From Dialister sp. CAG:486 (GTDB lineage Bacteria > Bacillota > Negativicutes > Veillonellales > Dialisteraceae): 8,443 nucleotides of DNA. The DNA is taken from contig FR879542.1 of NCBI GenBank assembly GCA_000434475.1, positions 2,849 through 11,291 of the forward strand, written 5' to 3'. The notes beneath the pieces were generated by a model that did not search any database, was not told the DNA's origin, and worked only from the letters and a program-made list of their open reading frames with translations. Of this stretch, positions 1 to 5,836 are shown one piece after another (position 1 is the stretch's first letter; each line of letters opens with the position of its first letter). The position numbers were made by a program, and so were the translations under genes.

Positions 1-692
1 GACAGCGCCATAACAGCTGCCTTGACGGAGCCTGCCATGATCATCAGGATGAAGATGAACTGGAGCACCCACTTCGGAGCCATATCCGGGGTGAGGAAGC
101 CGCCCGGCTTGAAGTCGACGGTCCCTGCGATGCAGTAGACGGCGATGATGCCGGCGAGGAAGAGCTGCCCGGAGATCAGTGTATAGATGAGGTATTTGCG
201 GCTCGCAGAGAGCGCTTCCGCATTTCTCTTATGAAGCACCAGAGGGTAGCTCGCAAGGGTCAGGAGTTCGTAGAAAATAAAGAAGGTGATGAGGTTCGAC
301 GCCATGGCGATGCCCATGACCGCAGAGAGGCAGACCGCGAAGGCTGCGAAATAGCCGGTCTGTTCTTTTTCATTGTTGCATCGCATGTAGCCGATGGAGT
401 AAAAGTTCATCGGTACCCAGAGCATGGAGGCCAGCGTCGCAAAGATCATGCCCGCCGGATCCGTCTTCAGCGTGAGCCCCAGGGTATCGGTGATGCGGCA
501 GAGGGTCCACTCGTACTGATTGCCATCCAGGACCCCCGGCACCATGGAAAGGATGATGCCAAACATGATCACGGAAGCGATGGCGCTCCATGCCTCACGT
601 ACATTCGGCCATTTCCTGCTGAATGCGATCAGGATCGCAGCGAAGAAGGAAACGCCTACCGCCAGAAATGGTCTGCAGTCTATGATCGTCAT
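1..692 (-). CDS. Second MrpD/NuoM-like antiporter subunit, partial (3' end beyond the window)
   Basis: Large proton-conducting membrane subunit of the Mrp/complex I antiporter family (Proton_antipo_M type). Only the first 230 residues are in the window. Translation from the ATG at 692 gives a polytopic protein. FIFYELLTLATYPLVLH at about 139-154 carries a glutamate (E142) at the place of the conserved TM5 Glu, and GSVKAAVMAL at 221-230 carries a lysine (K224) aligning with the TM7 Lys of the neighbouring MrpD. These two charges are the core of the proton path in this family. The start overlaps the mrpD stop by four bases (ATGA), so the two genes are translationally coupled. It is a paralogue of MrpD rather than a copy: the TM5 motif with TYPLV differs from VYLEIMSLSGYALIAL in MrpD. 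It could be an MbsH'-like, NuoL/M-like or MrpA-N-terminal-like subunit; the missing C-terminus would decide. Confidence 0.88.
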   Translation of the reverse strand, partial: MTIIDCRPFLAVGVSFFAAILIAFSRKWPNVREAWSAIASVIMFGIILSMVPGVLDGNQYEWTLCRITDTLGLTLKTDPAGMIFATLASMLWVPMNFYSIGYMRCNNEKEQTGYFAAFAVCLSAVMGIAMASNLITFFIFYELLTLASYPLVLHKRNAEALSASRKYLIYTLISGQLFLAGIIAVYCIAGTVDFKPGGFLTPDMAPKWVLQFIFILMIMAGSVKAAVMAL

Positions 693-2182
693 CTCAGAAA
701 CACCCCCGGCAGTCCCAGTTTAATCACATCAGTCACGATGGTCGCATTGCCAAAGCCCAGCGCGATGATCATAATGCCCATGATGAGGATCGGGATGACC
801 ATCGGCAGCGGCAGCCCCAGCTTGCCCTTATGCGGATGCACCTCTGTCAGAGAGGCTTCCCGCTGGACGAACATCTGCTCAATGATGCGGAAGAAGTAGA
901 TCGCATTGAGAAGCGAGCTGATAACCAGTACGAAGATATAGAAATACTCTCCACCGGTGTAAGCCCCCAGCATGAGATACCACTTGCTGAAGAAGCCGCA
1001 GGTCGGCGGCAGCCCGATCATGGAAAGCGCTGCCAGCGCCACGGTGATGGAGCTGATAGCCATCTTCTTATTGAGGCCGCCCAAGCGGTACAGATTCACT
1101 TCGCCAAAGCGGTACTGGATCCCGCCGATGACGAGGAAGAGCGAGCTCTTCATGAAGGCATGGTTGATGATGTGCATCACGGCGCCGATGAAGCCGTACA
1201 TATTGCCCATCGCCAGACCAATAGCGATGTAGCCGATCTGTGCGACCGAGGAGTACGCAAGCATGCGGCGGAAGTCGTACTGCGCCATCGCCATGACAGA
1301 GCCGATCAGGATCCCGCACACGCCCAAGATCCCCAGCACATTCAGCGCACTTTCCACGACCGGATTATCGACCTGGAAAATGTAGTAAATAAAACGAATG
1401 AGTGCATACGCCGGCGCCTTGCTCATGAGGCCTGCGATGAAAGCGGCTGCGCCCGGATGTGCGTAGGTGTAAGCATCCGGCTGCCAGCCATGCAGCGGAA
1501 AAAGTGCCATCTTGATGCCGAAGCCGATCAAGAAGCAGGCGACTGCCATGGCAAAGAGCGGCGAATGCAGATGCGGGATGATGAGCTGCGCGAGGTCTGC
1601 CATATTGAGCGTACCGGTCATCGCATAGAGATAGCCGACCCCCAGCAGGTAGAGGGACGCGCCGATGGTCCCGATGAGGAGGTAGCGGAAGGCCGCCAGC
1701 ATGGATTTCCGCCCGCCCAGCGCGATCAGCGCATAGCCGGAAAGCGACATGATCTCCAGATACACATAGAGGTTGAATACGTCGCCGGTGATGATCATGC
1801 CGGAGAGGCCGACCGTCAGAAGACCGAAGAGCGTATAGTAGCCGCCTACATGGAGCCAGTCCTCATCCTTCACAAAAGGCCGGCTGTAGAGAGAGACGAG
1901 CATGGAAATGAAGGTGACCAGCACCGCGAGGATGCTGTTCAACGGGTCCAGCGCAAATTCGATGCCAATCGGCGGGATCCAGCCGCCCATCATGTAGTGC
2001 CAGGTCGCTCCGCCATTTTCAAGCACATGCTGGAGCACCAGGCAGGCACTCGCAAAAGCGCCCGCGATGGAAGCCATCACGATGTAGGAGCCCAGATTAC
2101 GGCTGATGCGGGAAAAAAGCATGCAGAGCAGCGAGCCGGTCAGCGGCAGGAGTACGATAAATACGGGAGCGTGCTGTGTCAT
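689..2182 (-). CDS. mrpD: Mrp/Mbh-type cation:proton antiporter subunit D
   Basis: Large integral membrane subunit of the Mrp antiporter, homologous to NuoL/M/N of complex I and MbhH of membrane-bound hydrogenase. It is 497 residues long, the usual length for MrpD, with about 14 hydrophobic segments. Family residues are visible: E143 in NLYVYLEIMSLSGYALIAL (TM5), K224 in FGIKMALFPLHGW (TM7), the histidine-rich MHIINHAFMKSSLF (336-349, with H337, H341 and K345), and K400 in GLPPTCGFFSKW (TM12). These charges form the half-channels and central axis of proton transfer. The ATG at 2182 is preceded by a strong GAGGAGGG site about seven bases upstream. It overlaps mrpC by four bases (ATGA) and the next subunit by four bases. 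Expected to act in the cytoplasmic membrane as part of the hetero-oligomeric complex. Confidence 0.95.
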   Translation of the reverse strand: MTQHAPVFIVLLPLTGSLLCMLFSRISRNLGSYIVMASIAGAFASACLVLQHVLENGGATWHYMMGGWIPPIGIEFALDPLNSILAVLVTFISMLVSLYSRPFVKDEDWLHVGGYYTLFGLLTVGLSGMIITGDVFNLYVYLEIMSLSGYALIALGGRKSMLAAFRYLLIGTIGASLYLLGVGYLYAMTGTLNMADLAQLIIPHLHSPLFAMAVACFLIGFGIKMALFPLHGWQPDAYTYAHPGAAAFIAGLMSKAPAYALIRFIYYIFQVDNPVVESALNVLGILGVCGILIGSVMAMAQYDFRRMLAYSSVAQIGYIAIGLAMGNMYGFIGAVMHIINHAFMKSSLFLVIGGIQYRFGEVNLYRLGGLNKKMAISSITVALAALSMIGLPPTCGFFSKWYLMLGAYTGGEYFYIFVLVISSLLNAIYFFRIIEQMFVQREASLTEVHPHKGKLGLPLPMVIPILIMGIMIIALGFGNATIVTDVIKLGLPGVFLR

Positions 2183-2553
2183 TTACTAGCCCTCCTCAGT
2201 ACCTCGACTTCTTCCACGGAGCCATAGATCTCCTTGATGCGCATGAGGAGTGCGATCGCGACCCCCGTGGTACCAAGGCTGACGACGATAGCCGTCAGCA
2301 TCAGACCGTGCGGCAGCGGGTTGATATACATCGATGGATCCGTCGTGATACCATTCTGGATCGGGATCATCGCCCCATCCTTCTGCGCAAAGCACAGGTA
2401 GAAATAAATGACAGCGACCTGCATGACATTCATCGCCATCAGCTTTTTCATGTAGTTCTTGCTGAGGACCATGCCATATACGCCAAGGAAGAAAAGGATC
2501 ATGACCAGGGTGTAAAGACCTTTTGTTTTCAGGAATTCATTCAGTACGTCCAT
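2179..2553 (-). CDS. mrpC: Mrp/Mbh-type antiporter subunit C (NuoK-like)
   Basis: Small three-helix membrane subunit homologous to NuoK and MbhG. The product is 124 residues, typical of MrpC. KNYMKKLMAMNVMQ at 32-45 and INPLPHGLMLTAIVVS at 77-92 are family signatures; the second corresponds to the DPLPQALVLTAIVI-type motif. I chose the ATG at 2553 over a GTG at 2562, because an AAGGGGTGA site lies about five bases before this ATG and the GTG falls within that site. It overlaps the end of mrpB by 17 bases and mrpD by four bases. The C-terminal tail is hydrophilic and charged (VEEVEVLRRASK). Confidence 0.93.
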   Translation of the reverse strand: MDVLNEFLKTKGLYTLVMILFFLGVYGMVLSKNYMKKLMAMNVMQVAVIYFYLCFAQKDGAMIPIQNGITTDPSMYINPLPHGLMLTAIVVSLGTTGVAIALLMRIKEIYGSVEEVEVLRRASK

Positions 2554-2989
2554 GCTCTTCACCCCTTTTCACGATAGCATCCAGCAGATTGATGATCGTC
2601 ATCATGACGCAGATGGCGACGCCGATCTCGATGAGGAAGATCCCGGTCGCGTGCATTTCATTCTGCGCTTCCATCCGGATCGGCATGTAATTGTAATTCA
2701 GGAAGAAATCCGCCCCGCCCAGAAGCGTCAGCCAGCCGGTCAGTGCATAAATGAAGGTGCCGACACCGGCCAGCACAACCGATGTTTTTCCCAGCACATT
2801 GAATTTCGTATCAAAGCCCAGGATGAGACGCGCGAGCAGCACGCCCACCGAGAGCAGCGCCCCCGCCTGGAAGCCGCCGCCCGGAGAAAATTCACCGAGG
2901 CAGAGGATGTAGACTGCATATACCATCGTGAAGGGTACCAGCATGCGGAAGGCTATATTCAGGATCAGACCGCCAAATGGTTTATTCAT
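2537..2989 (-). CDS. mrpB: Mrp/Mbh-type antiporter subunit B (MnhB/MbhF family)
   Basis: Four-helix membrane subunit of the MnhB family (MbhF in Mbh complexes), 150 residues. The family signature GEFSPGGGFQAGAL lies at 32-45, between the first two hydrophobic segments. A second conserved acidic position is in GIFLIEIGVAICV (about 116-128, E121), inside the last transmembrane helix. The start ATG at 2989 overlaps the stop of the preceding MbhE-like gene by four bases (ATGA). The charged C-terminal tail overlaps the mrpC start region. In the complex it packs with MrpC and the MrpA C-terminal region; here that region comes from the two small genes just upstream. Confidence 0.93.
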   Translation of the reverse strand: MNKPFGGLILNIAFRMLVPFTMVYAVYILCLGEFSPGGGFQAGALLSVGVLLARLILGFDTKFNVLGKTSVVLAGVGTFIYALTGWLTLLGGADFFLNYNYMPIRMEAQNEMHATGIFLIEIGVAICVMMTIINLLDAIVKRGEEHGRTE

Positions 2990-3312
2990 TTGATAATCTC
3001 TCCTTCCTCCGGATCTTCCGGCTCCTCTTCAGGACGACGGCCCACCGTATTGCTGGTCAGGATGAGGACCGTCGTCAGCCCTGCCAGGAACATGACCGAG
3101 GTCTCCCACATGGTATCGAAGCCTCGATAGTCGATGATGACGCCAGTGACGATATTCGGAGAGCCCGTATCCTCCTCACTGCGCGAGATATAGGTCGGTG
3201 TGACATGCGTATTCGGTGCCGTATTCGGATCCCCGATCTCCGGGAGATAGGTGACCACCGAGACGAAGAGCGCCGTCATGACCGACAGAAGTACCGCTAC
3301 CAGTCCACGCAT
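2986..3312 (-). CDS. MbhE-like subunit (split MrpA C-terminal/MnhB-like domain)
   Basis: A 108-residue membrane protein matching the MbhE-type subunit of Mbh/Mbs complexes, equivalent to the last part of MrpA in canonical Mrp systems. It has one N-terminal hydrophobic helix (about 3-23) and a polar extracytoplasmic stretch. Then comes NIVTGVIIDYRGFDTMWE at 53-70, the well-known DYRGFDTxxE signature of this domain, followed by a second helix (about 72-88). The tail from residue 92 is strongly acidic (RRPEEEPEDPEEGE). The start ATG shares one base with the stop of the upstream gene (TAATG). Having this domain as a separate gene is typical of archaeal and Mbh-like operons. I am sure of the family and less sure of the best name. 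Confidence 0.88.
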   Translation of the reverse strand: MRGLVAVLLSVMTALFVSVVTYLPEIGDPNTAPNTHVTPTYISRSEEDTGSPNIVTGVIIDYRGFDTMWETSVMFLAGLTTVLILTSNTVGRRPEEEPEDPEEGEIIK

Positions 3313-3554
3313 TACTTACACCACCTATCAATTTTCTTCAGCGATGCTACGAAGAAGATCGTAGAGATCGTACCAATGACCGCTTCTGTGAAAGCCACAT
3401 CCGGAGAACCCATCATGAGGTACAGGAGCACCGCGCAGAAGCTGAACGCGCTGTAGATGATAGCTGCGGAGAGGATGTCCTTGCAGAAGATGACCGCGCA
3501 GGTGATCAGAATCAGGAAAACCAGAAGAATGGCTTCGATCGTATAGATTTCCAT
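3312..3554 (-). CDS. DUF4040/MbhD-like subunit (split MrpA C-terminal piece)
   Basis: An 80-residue, three-helix membrane protein of the DUF4040 (MrpA C-terminal/MbhD) family. The signature is GSPDVAFTEAVIG at 49-61, with the conserved PD pair (51-52) and E57 within the helix. In Bacillus-type Mrp this segment is fused inside MrpA; here it is a separate gene, as in Mbh and Mbs operons. The start overlaps the mrpG stop by one base (TAATG) and its own stop overlaps the next start in the same way, so expression is likely coupled along the operon. Family work on Mrp and Mbh structures places this subunit at the cation-path region between the small subunits and the large antiporter subunit. Confidence 0.9.
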   Translation of the reverse strand: MEIYTIEAILLVFLILITCAVIFCKDILSAAIIYSAFSFCAVLLYLMMGSPDVAFTEAVIGTISTIFFVASLKKIDRWCK

Positions 3555-3961
3555 TATTTTTCCTCCTTTTCCAAATGTCCCACCGGTTCATCAATGCTGT
3601 GATCCGGGCCCGCAAGACCGAGGAGCTTCTTCGCGCCCTTCGTCTTGAGCGTCCAGATCGGATGGCCGGACTTATAGGCCGACTTGCTCAGGATATGCGA
3701 GCCGATCGGGTTCGCCATGAAAACCAGAAGAAAGACGAATGCGATCTTGAGAGAGGTCAGTGTCGCCCCTTCGTAGATCATAAGACCGATGAAGGTCAGC
3801 ATGCAGCCCAGCGTCTCGCTGTTGCCCGATGCATGGATGCGGCTGTAGAAATCCGGAAGCCGGAGCATCCCGATGCCCGAGCCGATGAAAAAGATAAGCC
3901 CGCCGATGATGAAAAGCGCCGCTGCCATTTCCCGAGGAGAGGTAAAGCCGAGTTCACTCAT
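3554..3961 (-). CDS. mrpG: Mrp-type antiporter subunit G (MnhG/PhaG family)
   Basis: Three-helix membrane subunit of the MnhG/PhaG family. The signature GMLRLPDFYSRIHA is at 31-44, followed by the hydrophobic SETLGCMLTFIGLMIYEG. The conserved NPIGSHILSKSAYKSG is at 84-99, after the third helix. The product is 135 residues; the tail from about 105 is a hydrophilic cytoplasmic extension ending in HLEKEEK. The ATG at 3961 overlaps the mrpF stop by four bases (ATGA). It corresponds to MbhC in membrane-bound hydrogenase nomenclature. Confidence 0.93.
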   Translation of the reverse strand: MSELGFTSPREMAAALFIIGGLIFFIGSGIGMLRLPDFYSRIHASGNSETLGCMLTFIGLMIYEGATLTSLKIAFVFLLVFMANPIGSHILSKSAYKSGHPIWTLKTKGAKKLLGLAGPDHSIDEPVGHLEKEEK

Positions 3962-4227
3962 ATCTTATTCCCTCCTATGAACTTCGCCACGATGAGGGAT
4001 CCCAAGAATCCCAAAAGCGCGTAAGAGATCGCAATATCCACATACATATCCGGACGCTTGTCGATGAAGCCGAAGACCACGATGAGACAGATCGTATCCG
4101 CCCCGATGACCCCTAAAGCATTCATCCGATCAAAGATCGTCGGCCCGTTGAAGAGGCGCTGGAGCATGAGAGCGATGACGAAGAGAAGCACCAGCATCAC
4201 GACATAGAGAAGAACCATCATGATCAT
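3958..4227 (-). CDS. mrpF: Mrp-type antiporter subunit F (MnhF/PhaF family)
   Basis: Small three-helix membrane subunit, 89 residues, of the MrpF/PhaF family (MbhB). The signature RLFNGPTIFDRMNALG at 24-39 contains the conserved GPT..DR core. The third helix carries the conserved aspartate in YVDIAISYALLGF (D64). The ATG at 4227 overlaps the mrpE stop by four bases (ATGA). The start reads MIMM, and a GAGG site sits very close to the first ATG. Translation may therefore begin at the third codon (4221), which has better spacing; this changes only two residues. Confidence 0.93.
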   Translation of the reverse strand: MIMMVLLYVVMLVLLFVIALMLQRLFNGPTIFDRMNALGVIGADTICLIVVFGFIDKRPDMYVDIAISYALLGFLGSLIVAKFIGGNKI

Positions 4228-4817
4228 TCCTCACCTTCCTTTTCTTCGACCACTTCGAAATCGAGCGGCATGCCATAGAGCCATGCCACCTTTCTTTGCA
4301 TCCCGCCGTCCACAAGACCATCCGCCGCCCCTTTCGTCAGCGCATGGATCTCATAAAGCCCGTCATCGGTCACATTCATGGTGACCGTCCCCGGCGTCAG
4401 CGTGATGGAATTGGCCAGGATCGTCGATGCCATCGGATTGTCCGCCCGGAAATAGAAGCGTACCACCTTCGGATCGATCTGGAGCTCCTGCGACGTCTCA
4501 GCAAGAAGCACATCGACATTTGCGAGCACGAGCTGCCACATCAGCCAGATGAAGTACCAGATCATCTTCCAAGGGGAGAAGCCAAAGACATAGTAGAGAC
4601 GGCTCTCCTCCTTGTTCGGCACCAGAAGCAGCGGATACGTCAGCCATGTCGTCACCAGCGCCGTGATCACGCCGTATACGATGAATTTCGTCTCCGTATG
4701 TCCCGAAAGCGCCATCCAGAAGGCGAACAGCACCACCGCGAGGCATCCCATGTGAACCACAGGCGAACCTACGATCCTTTTATCATTCCATACTACCTGT
4801 TTTCCCACAGCGACCAC
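4224..4817 (-). CDS. mrpE: Mrp-type antiporter subunit E (MnhE/PhaE family), first gene of the operon
   Basis: Subunit E of the Mrp antiporter (MbhA equivalent), 197 residues. Two or three N-terminal helices lie at about 23-38, 46-67 and 84-104, followed by a soluble cytoplasmic domain. The family signature NSITLTPGT is at 136-144, with ADNPMASTILA just before it. The C-terminus is acidic (VVEEKEGEE). No ATG is available at the N-terminus. I take the GTG at 4817, preceded by GAGGAAAG; a second GTG three codons further in (4808) is a possible alternative. The gene begins about 50 bases after the T-run of a terminator-like hairpin, so read-through or a relieved attenuator is probably needed for expression from the upstream promoter. 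Initial residues are uncertain; the family call is not. Confidence 0.92.
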   Translation of the reverse strand: MVAVGKQVVWNDKRIVGSPVVHMGCLAVVLFAFWMALSGHTETKFIVYGVITALVTTWLTYPLLLVPNKEESRLYYVFGFSPWKMIWYFIWLMWQLVLANVDVLLAETSQELQIDPKVVRFYFRADNPMASTILANSITLTPGTVTMNVTDDGLYEIHALTKGAADGLVDGGMQRKVAWLYGMPLDFEVVEEKEGEE

Positions 4818-4867
4818 CTTTCCTCACCGAAGCCAAAGCCATATATCTCTATCGGAGATCTCTGAAT

Positions 4868-4908
4868 AAAAAAAATGCAATAAAAGCATCTGATCGCTTC
4901 TATTGCAT
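4868..4908 (-). terminator. Rho-independent terminator/attenuator upstream of mrpE
   Basis: On the minus strand, TGCAATAGAAGC (4907-4896), a loop of eight bases and GCTTTTATTGCA (4887-4876) form a 12-bp stem with one G-U pair. One further A-T pair extends it at the base. Eight T (4875-4868) follow directly. On the plus strand the G-U becomes an A-C mismatch, which supports minus-strand use. It ends the candidate RNA or controls entry into the mrp operon 50 bases downstream. Confidence 0.8.
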
Positions 4909-5085
4909 CAAGTAACGAGCAGGAAAAGATATGCTTTCAAGCAAAAAGTATATGATTTTGCGTTGCTTTACCGCGCTGCCTCATGCCGAGGACAGCTCAT
5001 AAATCATCCCAGCCATGATCACTCTCATAGTGCATTGACTCCCCTCATTTTCCTCAGGGCTTCTCACCGGGAGAGGCTCTTTTCC
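4868..5085 (-). ncRNA. Putative structured RNA: mrp leader/attenuator or independent small RNA
   Basis: A non-coding stretch with the layout of a structured RNA. A promoter-like sequence lies just upstream. The 5' end GGAAAAGA (5085-5078) pairs with TCTTTTCC (4929-4922), closing a domain of about 165 nt. Inside are a hairpin CACT-ATGAG-AGTG (5032-5020), a hairpin GCTGTCCTC-GGCAT-GAGGCAGC with one bulged T (4996-4975), and GCAAAA/TTTTGC (4961-4941). The transcript would end at the terminator hairpin at 4908-4868, or read through into mrpE. I compared it by eye with common riboswitch classes (T-box, lysine, SAM, TPP, cobalamin, manganese, c-di-GMP, M-box), SRP RNA and RNase P motifs and found none. 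A 6S-type RNA is possible on size and end pairing. No convincing ORF is present. Confidence 0.5.
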
Positions 5086-5091
5086 ATATTG

Positions 5092-5132
5092 ATTATATTT
5101 ATAGTATCACATCCTATGGAAAAATGAAACAA
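5092..5132 (-). promoter_or_regulatory. Candidate sigma-70 promoter for the structured RNA/mrp operon
   Basis: Two overlapping candidates are seen. One is TTGTTT (5132-5127), an 18-base spacer and GATACT (5108-5103), the latter preceded by TG to give an extended -10. The other is a perfect TATAAT (5097-5092) with a weaker TTTCCA 19 bases upstream (5122-5117). Both would start transcription at about 5085-5097, matching the 5' side of the RNA's closing stem. Confidence 0.5.
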
Positions 5133-5216
5133 TTAAAAGAGTCCAATTATCGCATAGTTATATAACCAGCAATGCATGAATTATCTTTCATATAGGAGTC
5201 TATCAATGTGAAATGC

Positions 5217-5270
5217 ATAAAAAAATGAGCCTGAAGAAATTTTCTTTGCGAAAAGATCTTCAGGCTCATT
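5217..5270 (-). terminator. Strong Rho-independent terminator after tRNA-Gln
   Basis: AATGAGCCTGAAGA (5270-5257 on the minus strand) pairs perfectly over 14 bases with TCTTCAGGCTCATT (5237-5224). An inner TTTTC/GAAAA stem closes the apex. A run of T (5225-5219) follows and partly overlaps the stem foot. It lies ten bases after the encoded CCA of tRNA-Gln and ends the tRNA transcript. Confidence 0.9.
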
Positions 5271-5279
5271 CCTGTTTCC

Positions 5280-5353
5280 TGGCAGGGGCAGGTAGAGTCG
5301 AACCACCGATAACGGAGTCAAAGTCCGTTGCCTTACCGCTTGGCGATGCCCCC
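5280..5353 (-). tRNA. trnQ: tRNA-Gln (anticodon UUG)
   Basis: The minus strand folds as a cloverleaf. The acceptor is GGGGGCA/TGCCCCT with a G-U first pair, the D-arm GCC/GGC, and the anticodon stem ACGGA/TCCGT with loop CTTTGAC. The T-arm is GGTGG-TTCGACT-CTACC, the discriminator G, and CCA is encoded. The anticodon TTG (5321-5319) reads CAA and CAG glutamine codons. The weak first acceptor pair fits glutamine tRNAs. Co-transcribed with tRNA-His. Confidence 0.95.
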
Positions 5354-5391
5354 ATGAAGTCCGATAATATCGGATTTCATGCAAAAAAAAA
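5354..5391 (-). other. Hairpin and T-tract spacer between the two tRNAs
   Basis: On the minus strand the encoded CCA of tRNA-His is followed directly by nine T (5391-5383 region), then GC. A near-perfect palindrome then reads ATGAA-A-TCCGATA and TATCGGA-C-TTCAT (about 5380-5354), abutting the first base of tRNA-Gln. The T-run precedes the hairpin, so this is not a classical terminator. It may help separate or process the two tRNAs, or the T-run after the tRNA-His acceptor stem may cause partial termination. Confidence 0.5.
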
Positions 5392-5468
5392 TGGGGCGAG
5401 TGGTGGGACTCGAACCCACGCGTAACGGAGCCACAATCCGCCGTGTTAACCACTTCACCACACCCGCC
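5392..5468 (-). tRNA. trnH: tRNA-His (anticodon GUG)
   Basis: Cloverleaf on the minus strand with the histidine-specific extra G at -1 (5468) facing discriminator C73 (5395). The acceptor is GCGGGTG/CACTCGC with one G-U pair. The anticodon stem is GCGGA/TCCGT with loop TTGTGGC, the T-arm GTGGG-TTCGAGT-CCCAC, and CCA is encoded (5394-5392). Anticodon GTG is at 5434-5432. First gene of the two-tRNA transcript. Confidence 0.96.
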
Positions 5469-5510
5469 ATATTTTTCCCGTCACAGGCATTTCGCCATAT
5501 GACGTTGTTT

Positions 5511-5539
5511 ATTGTACCATAGAAAGAAATATCCGTCAA
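5511..5539 (-). promoter_or_regulatory. Near-consensus promoter of the tRNA-His/tRNA-Gln unit
   Basis: On the minus strand TTGACG (5539-5534), a 17-base spacer and TACAAT (5516-5511), five of six matches in each box. Transcription would start near 5504, about 36 bases before the tRNA-His 5' end. The strength fits stable-RNA expression. Confidence 0.85.
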
Positions 5540-5622
5540 ATAGTTTTCCGAAAGATTTTTTCGTCCATCACCTGTCACAAAAAAATTCTCTTACAATATA
5601 TAAAGAGATTCATTAAAGGAAA

Positions 5623-5662
5623 GAGAGCGTCCCATCCCCGGTGCAGGGGATGGGATGCTCTC
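5623..5662. repeat. Large GC-rich inverted repeat (17-bp stem)
   Basis: GAGAGC-G-TCCCATCCCC (5623-5639) and GGGGATGGGA-T-GCTCTC (5646-5662) form a 17-bp stem around the loop GGTGCA, with one G-U pair on the plus strand. No T-run follows on the plus strand; on the minus strand TTTCCTTT follows. It lies between the divergent tRNA and cyclodeaminase units. It could be a weak minus-strand terminator, a dispersed palindromic repeat or a barrier between units. There is no recognised gene upstream on the minus strand inside this gap that would need ending. Confidence 0.7.
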
Positions 5663-5738
5663 GCTCCTCCTCAAGAGCTATGGCGCCTCTTCACCCCAGA
5701 CCCCAACCTCTCCCCTTCCTCCGCTCCTTTATATGTTG
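5663..5738. other. Pyrimidine-rich non-coding spacer
   Basis: Between the inverted repeat and the promoter-like TATAAT, the plus strand is dominated by C and T, with ACCCCAGACCCCAACCTC followed by TCCCCTTCCTCCGCTCC. No conserved protein is recognisable; the short ORFs that cross it end in the leader of the next gene and have no family features. Together with the A/T-rich stretch at 5540-5622 it completes the gene-free gap of about 370 bases between tRNA-His and the cyclodeaminase gene. Confidence 0.5.
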
Positions 5739-5744
5739 TATAAT
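5739..5744 (+). promoter_or_regulatory. Candidate -10 box for the cyclodeaminase gene
   Basis: A perfect TATAAT in A/T-rich sequence. The -35 position about 17 bases upstream is poor (TTCCTC), so activity is uncertain. A start near 5751 would put the following terminator-like hairpin at the very beginning of the transcript. Confidence 0.4.
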
Positions 5745-5756
5745 AATAAACAACTT

Positions 5757-5810
5757 AAAAGCACTGGTTCCAAGCAGGATCTGTTATACCAGTGCTTCTT
5801 TTTATTATTT
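5757..5810 (+). terminator. Terminator-like hairpin in the cyclodeaminase leader
   Basis: AAGCACTGGT (5759-5768) and ACCAGTGCTT (5788-5797) form a perfect 10-bp stem with a 19-base loop. CTTTTTATTATTT follows on the plus strand. It ends about 27 bases before the start codon and lies just after a TATAAT box. It is therefore either an attenuator or the end of a very short upstream transcript. Confidence 0.75.
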
Positions 5811-5836
5811 ATCCTTTTATCAATGAGGTACACACC

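Noticed and set aside
830..2227. Long plus-strand open frame of 465 codons
   Set aside because: It lies opposite mrpD, its translation is rich in His, Asp, Glu and Arg with no family motifs, and mrpD on the other strand has all conserved residues. It is a GC-driven shadow frame.
4941..4961. Plus-strand terminator reading GCAAAA...TTTTGC
   Set aside because: Only a 6-bp A/T-rich stem and no T-run after it; there is also no plus-strand gene upstream to terminate.
4868..5085. Assignment of the leader to a named riboswitch, T-box, SRP RNA or RNase P RNA
   Set aside because: No consensus motif such as the T-box GGTGG, manganese-type, lysine-type, cobalamin-box or RNase P GAGGAAAGTCC sequence could be found by eye, so the element is left unnamed.
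4903..5127. Plus-strand ORF of 74 codons upstream of mrpE
   Set aside because: No Shine-Dalgarno site or recognisable protein features. It overlaps the terminator stem and hairpins of the candidate RNA and ends within the minus-strand promoter.
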